From positions 2,219,501 to 2,283,500 of the forward strand of contig NZ_CP038255.1 of NCBI RefSeq assembly GCF_004564135.1: a stretch of DNA of 64,000 nucleotides. The letters are read 5' to 3'. The notes under the pieces are model-generated. The model had not been told where the DNA came from and ran no database searches. It saw nothing but the letters and a program-made list of their open reading frames with translations. Of this stretch, positions 14,335 through 23,033 are shown in pieces. Origin of the DNA: Terasakiella sp. SH-1. GTDB lineage: Bacteria > Pseudomonadota > Alphaproteobacteria > Rhodospirillales > Terasakiellaceae. The position numbers and the translations under genes were made by a program. The first letter of the stretch is position 1; every line of letters begins with the position of its first letter.

Positions 14335-14742
14335 CTTGGAGAACCCTTAAATATCCTGAACGCAACTATGGCAGGTTTAGAGGCTTTTGTGCAAGCCCAC
14401 GACATTCTCCCCTCGTATATAGCAACCTAAATCCGCTTAAAAATAAAATTAACTTATTTTTAGTTATTCAGATTCAAAACCGGTTCCTGACGGATTATTA
14501 AACTGTAGTAAATATGTGGTAAAAAACTGTAGTAAGTCACTGCATCTTAGAATTTTCTTATAATTATAATAAGCTATTGTTTTTAAATAAAAAAAAGACC
14601 CCCATCCGTAGATAGAGGTCGGCAGTTTGGGAGGAAACGTCCAAGAAAGCGATTAACATTAAAAAAGTTAAAGTTGCAATCGCTAAGAAGAGTATTAACC
14701 ATACCATATTTAAAAAATCAACTTATTTTTGATTTATTTTCA
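14335..14742. other. 408-bp gap between the Sel1 remnant and IS copy 2
   Basis: No gene with a proper start was seen. It holds a direct repeat AAACTGTAGTAA (around 14501 and 14525) and a short Lys/Ile-rich frame (KKAINIKKVKVAIAKKSIN, around 14642-14730) with a GGGAGG nearby but no ATG. Confidence 0.4.
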
Positions 14743-15449
14743 GGAAGTGAAGTAGCTAAGAACTGAATGAGGTTCTACAATAGCTACGATGTATCTTCGA
14801 AAAAGTCGCCTGACTTCACGTCAGCAAAGCAAGCTGATTGAGGATTTTATAGCTGACAGCACAGCACGTGCCACCGCTGAGACTGTTGACATACAGACGA
14901 ATACAAACAATCCGCTTCTTTATGCGGCTTCGCCAGTTGATAGCCAGCAAATTACCGAGCTATAGAGGTGAAGCTAATGAAAGTTATTTTGGAGGAGTCC
15001 GCAAAGGCAAACGAGGTCGTGGTGCTGGCGGCAAAGTGGCTGTATTCGGCCTTTTGAAGCGGAAGGGAAGGTCTACACGGTGATTATTCCGAATGCCAAG
15101 GCGGAGCCCCTGTCACCGATTATTCAGGAGAAAGTTGAGCCCGACAGTATCGTCTATACTGATACCTTTGGAACTTAAATGCACTGAATGTTTCAGACTT
15201 TCATCACCGCCGCATCAACCACTCCAAACTCTTTACAGACAAACAAAACCATATCAACGGCATTGAGAATTTCTGGAACCAAGCAAAGCGTCATATGCGG
15301 AAACTCAACAGTATCAAACCTGACCATTTCTACTGGTTTCTCAAGGAATGCGAATGGCGTTTCAATGGAGGCAATCATGCAGACCTCCTAAAGCAGCTGA
15401 AAATATGGTACAAACAGGCTAAACACTAACCCTTAGCTACTTCAGCCCC
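14743..15449 (+). mobile_element. Degenerate IS1595-family copy 2
   Basis: This is closely related to copy 1 along its whole length. The right inverted repeat is intact (15431-15449) and the left has changed (GGAAGTGAAGTAGCTAAG). Flanks TATTTTCA (left) and TATTTTTA (right) are a 7/8 match and probably the original target duplication. Confidence 0.85.
14780..15429 (+). pseudogene. Broken transposase of IS copy 2
   Basis: The start codon is ATA where copy 1 has ATG. Small deletions remove parts such as the LQGEIEAD region (now SYRGEANESYFGGV), and frameshifts split the frame near 14900, 15060 and 15175. The 3' part still reads like copy 1 in a shifted frame (HRRINHSKLF-type sequence, WRFNGG). 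It cannot encode an active enzyme, but copy 1 could still act on its ends. Confidence 0.88.
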
Positions 15450-15557
15450 TATTTTTATATTTTCCTTTAAAAGGCTCTATCAGATAAATCTGGCATACCG
15501 CTTGCTTCTTTATCATCAACCAGACAAATTATCTATTTGAATAAAGAAGTGTTCATC

Positions 15558-16514
15558 ATGCGTTTTATCCTTTGTACCCTGATTAGCCTGTTGATCAGCA
15601 ATGCCGCAGATGCATATGTAAAATTAAGCAAGAACAATGACTTATGCAAAAATGCCACGCATCAGGCAGAACGCAAATTTAATATTCCACAAAACCTGCT
15701 GCGTGCAATTTCCCTGACGGAGTCTGGCCGCTGGGTCAAGGAAGAGAAGGCAAATATTGCCTGGCCCTGGACCGTTTCCGCCGGGGGACCCGGTGAATAT
15801 TTCCCAACAAAAAATCAGGCGATTAACCATGTCCGCAACCTTCAGGCCCAGGGGATCAGAAATATTGATGTCGGTTGCATGCAAATTAACCTGCGCTATC
15901 ACCCTGACGCGTTTAAAAGTTTAGAGGAAGCCTTTAACCCACGCACAAATACAGAATATGCAGGCACCTTCCTGTCCCGTCTGTTTAAACAAACCAAATC
16001 GTGGACACAGGCCGCAGGGCGCTATCATTCTTCCGAACCGACAAAAAACATGTATTACCGTGAGAAAGTCCTGTCCTTTTGGAATTATGCCAATTCAGAA
16101 ACCCGTCAGGATCAACAAATTGCGATACAGACCCAAAAACCACAACGTTATGTCGCCAAACAGGATCGCACCCGCATGGCCTTGTTGAATAATAACTTCC
16201 AAAATCGCTTATCTACCCAGCGCAAGGCCATGGCACGGGCCGAACAGATGAGTTCGCAAATTTCACAATACCGAAACAACCGCCGGCTTTCCAATTTCGG
16301 TCAGGTCAATGCCGCCAAGCAGCGGGCCTTGCAACAACGTCGCATGAAAAAATCCCTGACCCTGCCCCCTGTTGCAAGGCGCGGATATAATAAATATGAC
16401 TTTGCCAAACAGCGTTCCGCCCAATTGGAAAAATGGCGTAACACGGTCGCCAAACCAGAACTTTTCAACCAAAGCCAAACGACTACACAGCCCACGACCC
16501 TGCTTGGAAATTAA
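15558..16514 (+). CDS. Exported lytic transglycosylase (SLT-domain) protein
   Basis: The product is about 318 residues from ATG 15558 preceded by AAAGAAG; a TTG at 15537 is less likely. A signal peptide (MRFILCTLISLLISNAADA) precedes an SLT domain. LRAISLTESGRW carries the catalytic Glu, and DVGCMQINLRYHP and AGRYHSSEP are typical transglycosylase motifs. It would cleave murein glycan strands in the periplasm. The C-terminal 130 residues are Gln/Arg/Asn-rich, basic and low complexity, and probably disordered. Such short SLT proteins often help assemble envelope-spanning machines, but no such machine is visible next to it. Confidence 0.88.
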   Translation: MRFILCTLISLLISNAADAYVKLSKNNDLCKNATHQAERKFNIPQNLLRAISLTESGRWVKEEKANIAWPWTVSAGGPGEYFPTKNQAINHVRNLQAQGIRNIDVGCMQINLRYHPDAFKSLEEAFNPRTNTEYAGTFLSRLFKQTKSWTQAAGRYHSSEPTKNMYYREKVLSFWNYANSETRQDQQIAIQTQKPQRYVAKQDRTRMALLNNNFQNRLSTQRKAMARAEQMSSQISQYRNNRRLSNFGQVNAAKQRALQQRRMKKSLTLPPVARRGYNKYDFAKQRSAQLEKWRNTVAKPELFNQSQTTTQPTTLLGN

Positions 16515-17215
16515 GGCGCATTCACAGCCAGATTATATAATTCTTCTGCATTTCGAAAAAGGATGGCATCAGCCTGATCAGGTGGCAAATATCCAGCCAG
16601 TTTACGCAGGCTTTTGATCGTCCATTTGTAATATTTCCAGCCTTCTTTTTGCCCAAAAGACGCAAACACCAACCGTGCAGGCCCAATCTCATACAGACGG
16701 CTTAACAGCCCTTGCCCACAGCTTTTATTTAAAAGTTCAAGATCCGTCTTATTCAGCCCCAGCCACAGGTTTGGGTTTTGTTGAAAGGTCGCAACAAGCA
16801 GTTCTGGGTCAAAACGGCTGATATGAGACAGCAGGTAACGCCGCGTGGAATGTCTGGCAAGTTCACTTCCTAAACGGCCAAGATCCTCAGTACCAAGCGG
16901 TTCCGGCCAAATCACCGGATCGGCCTCACTCCACGGAGCATTCCCACGTAAAACAAGGTCTGGAAAGGTTTCTTCCAAAGCATCAGGTTGATTGGCTTTA
17001 TCAGCTGCGGGGTGAGGGTAAAGAACGACTTTTTCCACCCCTTTTAACAAGGCACCATCAAGGCTTGTTTCCATATCCTGCGGAGCAACAAAAGCCCCGG
17101 CATCAAAGATAAGACCTTCAAATTCATTAATTTTTTCACAAGCCTGCGCCTTCAGACCTGTACCAAGGACTGTAACCGACACAAGTGCTACAGATGCCAG
17201 CTTGAAAAAGGACAT
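16511..17215 (-). CDS. Exported amidohydrolase-like protein
   Basis: The 234-residue product has a signal peptide (MSFFKLASVALVSVTVLGTGLKAQA). The C-terminal LPPDQADAILFRNAEELYNLAV is the typical end of the amidohydrolase-2 TIM-barrel family. The metal-binding HxH near the N-terminus of active members is not visible, and the barrel is short. The protein may therefore be a degenerate, non-catalytic relative. It ends 4 bases inside the transglycosylase stop and lies 12 bp after the YdcF-like gene on the same strand, so it is the last gene of a leftward operon. Confidence 0.65.
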   Translation of the reverse strand: MSFFKLASVALVSVTVLGTGLKAQACEKINEFEGLIFDAGAFVAPQDMETSLDGALLKGVEKVVLYPHPAADKANQPDALEETFPDLVLRGNAPWSEADPVIWPEPLGTEDLGRLGSELARHSTRRYLLSHISRFDPELLVATFQQNPNLWLGLNKTDLELLNKSCGQGLLSRLYEIGPARLVFASFGQKEGWKYYKWTIKSLRKLAGYLPPDQADAILFRNAEELYNLAVNAP

Positions 17216-17227
17216 TCCACCAATTTC

Positions 17228-17731
17228 TTATATAGTTTTATGATGTCCCCTTAATATCCGAACTCCATACCAAAGCAAAGCCGGAACCTCATAAAGATAA
17301 GAAAAAATTTCATGCCTGAAAAGACGCGGCCCTATATGTGCCACGCGAAATTGCGCCTTGACCCCCAGCACCCGAAACACCAAACGGGCACGCAACAGAT
17401 GAGAACGATCCGTCACAACGATTATGTTGTTCCATTGTTTCGCACTCATCATTTCCTTGGCAAAAAGGGCATTCTCCAGCGTATTTCTGGATTTATCTTC
17501 CAAATAGACAGAATGCGCTTCAATCCCTTGTTTCAACGCAATTTCTGCCATAACCGATGCTTCACTCACCTCATGATGCCGACTGGTTTTCCCACCACAA
17601 CACAGCAGTGCCGCCCCATATTCACGAGCATAGTCACACCCGCTCAAGGTTCGGCGTAACAAACATGGTGTTGCTTTAGCTTCTGGCGTAACAGCTGCCC
17701 CTAAAACAACGACCACATCAAAATTAACCAT
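17228..17731 (-). CDS. YdcF-like (DUF218) protein
   Basis: The product is about 167 residues from ATG 17731, which overlaps the stop of the upstream CoA-transferase gene by 8 bp; a longer frame to 17791 lies inside that gene. FDVVVVLGAAVTP, ALLCCGGKTS, VYLEDKSRNTLENALFAKEMM and IIVVTDRSHLLRARLVF are the ordered DUF218 motifs (acidic residue, Asn and Asp/His pocket). Members such as YdcF bind S-adenosylmethionine or act in envelope synthesis, and no substrate is known here. No signal peptide is visible. Confidence 0.85.
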   Translation of the reverse strand: MVNFDVVVVLGAAVTPEAKATPCLLRRTLSGCDYAREYGAALLCCGGKTSRHHEVSEASVMAEIALKQGIEAHSVYLEDKSRNTLENALFAKEMMSAKQWNNIIVVTDRSHLLRARLVFRVLGVKAQFRVAHIGPRLFRHEIFSYLYEVPALLWYGVRILRGHHKTI

Positions 17732-18854
17732 TTTCCGCAAACTCTTTGCAGATAGCAGTAGAATGTTCTCCAATGGCCGGGATTGGGCCAAAGTTTTGGC
17801 CTCGCCCCGTCATTTGCGCAGGGGGGGCAGGTAAATCAATCGGGCCGGTTGGACTTTCCACGGTGATGCGGCGCAAGGCCGGGTGTTTCGATAGGCCAGA
17901 AAGGTCATTCACCCGACCAAAAGCGATTTTATGGGTCAGCAGTTTTTCACAGATCTCATCTGCGGAAAACGTGCCAAACACATCCTGTACAGCCTGATCC
18001 AGCGCTGCCCTGTTTTCCACACGCAACACGGCTGTTGAAAACGGACCATCCATCGCCCAGTTTTCCTGCCCCATAATCTCCTTGGCAAAACGTACCCATT
18101 CCCGTTCATTTTGAATAGAGATCACCACCTGCATGCCATCTTTTGTATCAAAGGCCCCATAAGGGGCAATCGTGGGATGGCGCAACCCCACACGTTTGGG
18201 CGAGACCCCGCCATAATCCTGAAATAACAAGGGCACCGTCATCCAGTCCGCCATGCCATCAAATAAGGAAACCTCAACACCGGCTCCCTGACCTGTCACC
18301 CCACGTTGGATGATCGCTTCCAAAACCCCTTGGTAGGCATTCATCCCAGCTGCAATGTCACAGACAGAGACCCCGACCCGACCCGGTGCTTCGGGTACAC
18401 CTGTTAAAGAACACAGGCCGGTTTCCGCCTGAACCAGCAAGTCATAGGCTTTCATATCAGCCGCAGGACCTTCTTGCCCATAGCCGCTGATATCACAAGT
18501 AATCAAACCGGGGTATCGTTCACGCAAATCCGCACTCCCAAAGCCTGCACGCTTCGTTGCACCGGGGGCCAGATTCTGAATAAAGACATCAGCCTTCGAT
18601 AATAACCGTTCCAGCAAAGCTGCATCTTCTGGCTGCTTGATATCAAGAACGAGCGACTCTTTACCCTTGTTCAACCAAACGAAATTGGCACTTTCCCCAT
18701 GAACTACATGATCATAATGGCGGGCAAAATCCCCTTCGCTGCGTTCAATCTTGATGACACGCGCCCCCGCATCACACAGACGGGACGAACAATAAGGGGC
18801 GGCCACAGCCTGTTCCAGAGCCACAACCAGCAGCCCCTCCAATGGTTTTGTCAC
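17724..18854 (-). CDS. CaiB/BaiF family CoA-transferase (class III)
   Basis: The 376-residue product begins MTKPLEGLLVVALEQAVAAPYCSSRLCDAGARVIKIE, quoted in part as AAPYCSSRLCDAGARVIKIE, the family N-terminus. GDFARHYD, LDIKQPEDAALLERLL, AGFGSADLRERYPGLITCDISGYGQ, YDLLVQAETGL and the catalytic-Asp region follow. These intertwined-dimer enzymes move CoA between carboxylic acids through an aspartyl-CoA thioester. The substrate cannot be read. The gene overlaps the YdcF-like gene downstream and follows the Sel1 lipoprotein gene by 2 bp. Confidence 0.9.
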   Translation of the reverse strand: MTKPLEGLLVVALEQAVAAPYCSSRLCDAGARVIKIERSEGDFARHYDHVVHGESANFVWLNKGKESLVLDIKQPEDAALLERLLSKADVFIQNLAPGATKRAGFGSADLRERYPGLITCDISGYGQEGPAADMKAYDLLVQAETGLCSLTGVPEAPGRVGVSVCDIAAGMNAYQGVLEAIIQRGVTGQGAGVEVSLFDGMADWMTVPLLFQDYGGVSPKRVGLRHPTIAPYGAFDTKDGMQVVISIQNEREWVRFAKEIMGQENWAMDGPFSTAVLRVENRAALDQAVQDVFGTFSADEICEKLLTHKIAFGRVNDLSGLSKHPALRRITVESPTGPIDLPAPPAQMTGRGQNFGPIPAIGEHSTAICKEFAENG

Positions 18855-18856
18855 GA

Positions 18857-19651
18857 TTATCTTGTCCTGTAATCAATCGGTTCGCCCATGTGCGATCCGC
18901 CCATAGCATGGCATGCCCGCATCCGGGTAATAAAGGGCTTGCGTATGCGTGGGGTCACACAACGCACCAATGCCTGACTTTGTGGCCCCTGGTTAAATAA
19001 ATTCAGTTGATGCTGCAATGTCTCAGCATTTTGTTTTGCCAGAGATATCTGAGACGGCCCCATAAATGGTTCCATTCGTTTCAGCAAAGCTGCACTTTTC
19101 GGATAGCCTTTCTGCTGGGCCAGATACACCCAGCCCCATGCCTGAACCAGATCCGTCTTCACCCCGATCCCACGGGTCAGCAGTTCCCCATAACGGTATT
19201 GAGCTTGCGCACATTCAAGCCGTGCACTTTGCAAGATCAGCTTTGCCCCCCCTTCGGGGTTTGGTTTGGCACCTTTCCCTCCGATCAATAGATTGCCCAA
19301 CTTTACATAGGCCAGCGCAATCCCCTGATCAGCGGCCTGACGATAAAGATATCCTGCGGAACGATACGCCATGCGCTCTTCTTCAAAATGGGCACGAAAC
19401 AGCAAATCTGCACTGGGCAGGGCCAGTTTCTGTTCATCATGATCCAATTGGGCAATCGGTTTCATAAACAAACAATTGTAATGCCATGGGAGTTCCGGGG
19501 CCAGCCACAACAAACGATGGGCAATGCGTTCACGATGATCCGGGCGCACTTGCTTTTCCGACATAATTTCAGGCAAAGAAGCAGGCGAGGGTAAAGCGCA
19601 TGCTCCTAAAAACATCATCACAGCCAAAACCAACATGGCGCGTCGTTGCAT
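18857..19651 (-). CDS. Sel1-repeat lipoprotein
   Basis: The product is about 264 residues from ATG 19651; the frame extends to 19672. The signal peptide MQRRAMLVLAVMMFLGAC ends in a lipobox (LGAC), so the Cys is lipidated and the protein is anchored in the envelope. Two or three Sel1-type repeats occupy about residues 95-190 (YLYRQAADQGIALAYVKLGN, AKLILQSARLECAQAQYRYGELL). Such proteins are adaptors. The C-terminus is basic and unknown. It is the first gene of the leftward operon. Confidence 0.8.
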   Translation of the reverse strand: MQRRAMLVLAVMMFLGACALPSPASLPEIMSEKQVRPDHRERIAHRLLWLAPELPWHYNCLFMKPIAQLDHDEQKLALPSADLLFRAHFEEERMAYRSAGYLYRQAADQGIALAYVKLGNLLIGGKGAKPNPEGGAKLILQSARLECAQAQYRYGELLTRGIGVKTDLVQAWGWVYLAQQKGYPKSAALLKRMEPFMGPSQISLAKQNAETLQHQLNLFNQGPQSQALVRCVTPRIRKPFITRMRACHAMGGSHMGEPIDYRTR

Positions 19652-19808
19652 GGTGTAGCCTTTCTTTTGCACAATCCGTCCTGAAAGTTTAGGCTTTATT
19701 TATAAAAGAATGCCTAACAAAAAAGTAAAAACTTCCCTGCGACTGGGTGACAGGGGCGAATCGGCCTGATATGGTAGCCACAGAATATAACAAATAAGGT
19801 TAAAGACT

Positions 19809-21491
19809 GTGGCCATTCAGTTCGTTATTCAGGTTAAAAACGGCACACGCTGGAGCATGTATGGAAGCAAGGATAGCGAAAAAGAGGCTGTGAAGCAGGC
19901 TCGCCAACTGCTTAAACAACAACAGGTTGATGAAGCCAAAATCATCAAAAAAGGCGATGGTGCCGATATTGTCGTTTATGATGAAAACCAGAATTCCGTC
20001 AAGAAAAAGGCCGGGGTCGGCTATATCGAAACCAGTCCGGTTTATAAAACAGTCGACGATTTATTTACGCCTCAAAGCATTGAGGCCCTGAACAAAATCT
20101 TGCGTGAATATTGTGACCAAATGGTTCTAAGCGCAACAGAGCTTCTCCACACCACCGCAGCCATTGAAAAGTTTCAGGACAACAACCTGTCCGCCTCTGT
20201 CTTTAATCGGTTGGCTATTCTGCAGGCTGAACAAATCAAGGGTAATGAGATTGAACAACAAAACCTGATTGATGATCTCTTTAGTGCTGCCAAAAAGAAA
20301 ACCATGATGGGCGGCTTTGATGACATCTCTGAGAAGGGCCTGAACGATCATCTCGCTCAAATCGGAGATTTAAGTACCCCTGATGTGCGCTACCGCCTGA
20401 ATCTCTCCCTCTCCAAGATCACCACCCGTGCACCGGCCTGGGAAAGCAAAATGTCCGTTTTGTTTGACTTATTAGGTGAAGAGATCGAACCGGAAGACCT
20501 CCACGACAATACCAAGACCTTTTTAGACGAGCTTTTTGCCGAATGGTTCATGTTCCCCACTCTGATCCAAGAAATGCTGGGACAACAGCCAGACCGTTAC
20601 AATGCCATAGATGTGCTGACCAAACTGTGCATCGCCAAATATGAAGCCCGCAAGTGGGACACACCCGGCCTGATCGGCGTTGCCCGCCTTATGTGTAAAC
20701 TCCCCATGCCCAAAAGCCGCAAGCGTCTGGCAAATCGGGTGGAACATATGCTGCGCAATCGCTCTGCCCTCACCCGTGGGGATATATTTGAAGAAAAGCA
20801 TGCCTTTAAACAACTGCTCCCCATGTTCATTTCCAGAACAGGGACTATTTTAGGCGGCGAAGGCATGGCAGAAGCCCTGACCATGTGCGGTACCCGCAGT
20901 TTCAGCCGGGATAAAAACCTTGATAAACCAGGTGAAGCCATTGACTATATTCTGGAAACGCTGGATGCCCCTATTTTGCAACTGCGCTACCTGTTAACCT
21001 TATCCAAATCCCAATTTGGGAAAGATTGTGCCCATATCGTCTGTGACTTCCTGCCTAAGTTCATGGATGGGCCCGAACATATCCATGATATTGTCCATTA
21101 TAAATTGCCCTTAAAACGCAAACTAAAAGTCATAACTGACTTGCAAAAAGCAGCAATAAAGATTGATTTGCCCAAACAAATGAACCTCACCTTTGTAGAA
21201 TGGCTGGATAATCTGATTTACAACTATCTGGACGAAGAACATATCATCGACAAGATGGATGACCCGGAAGACAAACTGTTTAACCGTGCAACATCCTTGC
21301 TACAATTCTGCGCATCCGGCCTGCTGATTGAAGGCAAAACGCTCAATTGGGTTAGAAACCGTGTACAGGAACATTTACGCCAGCCCAACTTTGTTGAAAA
21401 ATTCACCGAAGACGTGGAAACCCCAAAGAAAAAGGAACTGGTGATCGCCCAACTGCATGCCATGTTGAAAAAAGCGGGCTTACAGCAATAA
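19809..21491 (+). CDS. Large soluble protein of unknown function
   Basis: The 560-residue product starts at GTG. It has no signal peptide or membrane segment. The first 65 residues (MAIQFVIQVKNGTRWSMYGSKDSEKEAVKQARQLLK, quoted in part as VIQVKNGTRWSMYGSKDSEK) look like a small alpha/beta domain. The rest is a long all-helical, charged region of about 480 residues, with no catalytic motif recognised. It ends 69 bp before the tRNA-Leu gene. The codon use and even composition argue for a core gene rather than a recent arrival. No function can be named. Confidence 0.8.
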   Translation: MAIQFVIQVKNGTRWSMYGSKDSEKEAVKQARQLLKQQQVDEAKIIKKGDGADIVVYDENQNSVKKKAGVGYIETSPVYKTVDDLFTPQSIEALNKILREYCDQMVLSATELLHTTAAIEKFQDNNLSASVFNRLAILQAEQIKGNEIEQQNLIDDLFSAAKKKTMMGGFDDISEKGLNDHLAQIGDLSTPDVRYRLNLSLSKITTRAPAWESKMSVLFDLLGEEIEPEDLHDNTKTFLDELFAEWFMFPTLIQEMLGQQPDRYNAIDVLTKLCIAKYEARKWDTPGLIGVARLMCKLPMPKSRKRLANRVEHMLRNRSALTRGDIFEEKHAFKQLLPMFISRTGTILGGEGMAEALTMCGTRSFSRDKNLDKPGEAIDYILETLDAPILQLRYLLTLSKSQFGKDCAHIVCDFLPKFMDGPEHIHDIVHYKLPLKRKLKVITDLQKAAIKIDLPKQMNLTFVEWLDNLIYNYLDEEHIIDKMDDPEDKLFNRATSLLQFCASGLLIEGKTLNWVRNRVQEHLRQPNFVEKFTEDVETPKKKELVIAQLHAMLKKAGLQQ

Positions 21492-21560
21492 TCCCTCTTG
21501 CATTGAACCACACTCAGCGATAATGTGTGCCCGCTTCATCAATGAGGCACATAACTTTGT

Positions 21561-21647
21561 GCGGGCGTGGTGAAATCGGTAAACACAGCAGACTTAAAAT
21601 CTGCCGACCTTTTGGTCTTGGCGGTTCAAGTCCGCCCGCCCGCACCA
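21561..21647 (+). tRNA. tRNA-Leu(UAA)
   Basis: The 87-base gene has acceptor arms GCGGGCG/CGCCCGC, anticodon stem GCAGA/TCTGC around CTTAAAA (anticodon TAA), a long class II variable arm (CGACCTTTTGGTCTTG) and the T-loop GTTCAAGTC. The CCA end is encoded at 21645-21647. Confidence 0.98.
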
Positions 21648-21656
21648 AGTAATTTC

Positions 21657-21692
21657 AAAGGCTTAGCTCTTTTAGAGCTGAGCCTTTTGCTT
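21657..21692 (+). terminator. Terminator after tRNA-Leu
   Basis: AAAGGCTTAGCTC (21658-21670) pairs with GAGCTGAGCCTTTT (21675-21688), with a T-rich tail. Confidence 0.75.
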
Positions 21693-21853
21693 TGATATCC
21701 AAGGATATATGGCAATTTAAATTTGGTCCCCAAATGGGGATATCGGCCTTTTCATTCTTATCTGATAATGTAAGCAACTTAAGGAACAGGTCCACTTGAT
21801 GTGGGCAAAACACTTCATTGCTTTAATAATCATAATAGAAAAAGGCTACGGTT

Positions 21854-22243
21854 ATGGCGTCCATTCTTTTTGTTGATGATGAACCGAAAATCCTGAACGG
21901 TATTCGCAGGCAGCTTTATGCCAGTAAACTCGACTGGACCTTTCACTACAGCAACAATGCCTCAGATGCAGTTAAATTGCTGGAAGAGCATGACGAAATT
22001 TCGGTCGTTGTCACCGATATCAAAATGCCGGATTTTGATGGATGTGCCCTGATTTCCTATTTACACAGCAATTTCCCTAAAATTCGCCCTATCGTTTTAT
22101 CCGGGCACTGTAATGAAACAGACCAAAAAAGAATCGAAGGGATGGATATTCCATTTTTCAACAAGCCATTTCCCCTTGACGACCTGATCACAACAATATC
22201 ATTGTTGCTCGGTGTGGAAAAAATCAAACCTACCGTTCATTGA
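21854..22243 (+). CDS. CheY-like single-domain response regulator
   Basis: The 129-residue product is a bare receiver domain. ILFVDDEPK gives the acidic pocket (Asp8, Asp9), VVVTDIKMPDFDG carries the phosphoacceptor Asp55, and FFNKPFPLDDL contains the conserved Lys of FNKPF. It has no output domain, so it probably passes phosphate on or acts by protein contact. It begins a run of sensor genes: a binding protein starting 21 bp after its stop, then a histidine kinase whose partner it may be. Confidence 0.9.
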   Translation: MASILFVDDEPKILNGIRRQLYASKLDWTFHYSNNASDAVKLLEEHDEISVVVTDIKMPDFDGCALISYLHSNFPKIRPIVLSGHCNETDQKRIEGMDIPFFNKPFPLDDLITTISLLLGVEKIKPTVH

Positions 22244-22263
22244 ACGATTTAAAGAGAGATATC

Positions 22264-23013
22264 ATGCGTTCCCTTTTTCTGAGCTGCCTTATTTTATGTG
22301 CCGCCCTCCTGTTCCATTCAAACGCCAAGGCAAATGAGGCTCAGGTCGTCAAGCTCTATACCTATCACACGCATCCCCCTTTCATTGTTTCTGACAAGAA
22401 AGGGCTGACATACGAATTGGCCGACTTTTTAAACCAACGCGCCAATGGGAAATATAAATTCGTCGTCTCCCCCAGTTCTCGCCCACGGGTTAATAAAGTC
22501 ATCACAGGCAAAAGTCTGGCGATTGTTCCTTGGGTAAACCCGCCCTGGTTTAAAGATAAGGAAGAAACCAAATATCTTTGGACCGCAGAACCCTTGCTCA
22601 GTGACGGGAATTCCATTTTGTCACTGAAATCCAAGGCTGTGGATTATAAAGATGCTCAAAGCCTGAATGGTATGATTTTTGGGGGCCTACACGGCCATCG
22701 CTATTCCGGCATTGATGACCATATTGCCCAAGGTGGCAATATTCGTCGTGTAGATGGCGACAATCATATAGACAACCTTGAAAAACTGATCAACGGTGAC
22801 ATTGATTGCATGTTAATGCCGACCTCCAGTGCCCATTATGAAAAAGCTCAGGGGGATCGCTACAAAGATGTCTTCATTGCACCAAACAAGCATTCTTCCT
22901 TTAACCGCCGCATCCTTGTGATTAATCACAATCAGGACCTGAAATCTTTTCTGGACCAAGCGCTTGCCAATGATCGCAAGGGTTGGGAACAGCACACTCG
23001 CCTCTATCAATAA
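22264..23013 (+). CDS. Periplasmic solute-binding protein, family 3-like
   Basis: The product is about 249 residues from an ATG preceded by AAAGAGAG. The frame extends to 22240, overlapping the receiver gene. A signal peptide (MRSLFLSCLILCAALLFHSNAKA) precedes a bacterial periplasmic binding fold (LYTYHTHPPFIVSDKKGLTYELADFLNQRA, given in part as YHTHPPFIVSDKKGLTYELA). It has no transporter genes beside it. Its place between a receiver and a kinase suggests it detects an extracellular ligand for signalling rather than transport. Confidence 0.82.
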   Translation: MRSLFLSCLILCAALLFHSNAKANEAQVVKLYTYHTHPPFIVSDKKGLTYELADFLNQRANGKYKFVVSPSSRPRVNKVITGKSLAIVPWVNPPWFKDKEETKYLWTAEPLLSDGNSILSLKSKAVDYKDAQSLNGMIFGGLHGHRYSGIDDHIAQGGNIRRVDGDNHIDNLEKLINGDIDCMLMPTSSAHYEKAQGDRYKDVFIAPNKHSSFNRRILVINHNQDLKSFLDQALANDRKGWEQHTRLYQ

Positions 23014-23033
23014 TGCTGGAATAAGCAGCCCGT

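Noticed and set aside
16301-16495. Leftward ORFs over the end of the transglycosylase gene
   Set aside because: Antisense to the low-complexity C-terminus of the transglycosylase; no start signals.
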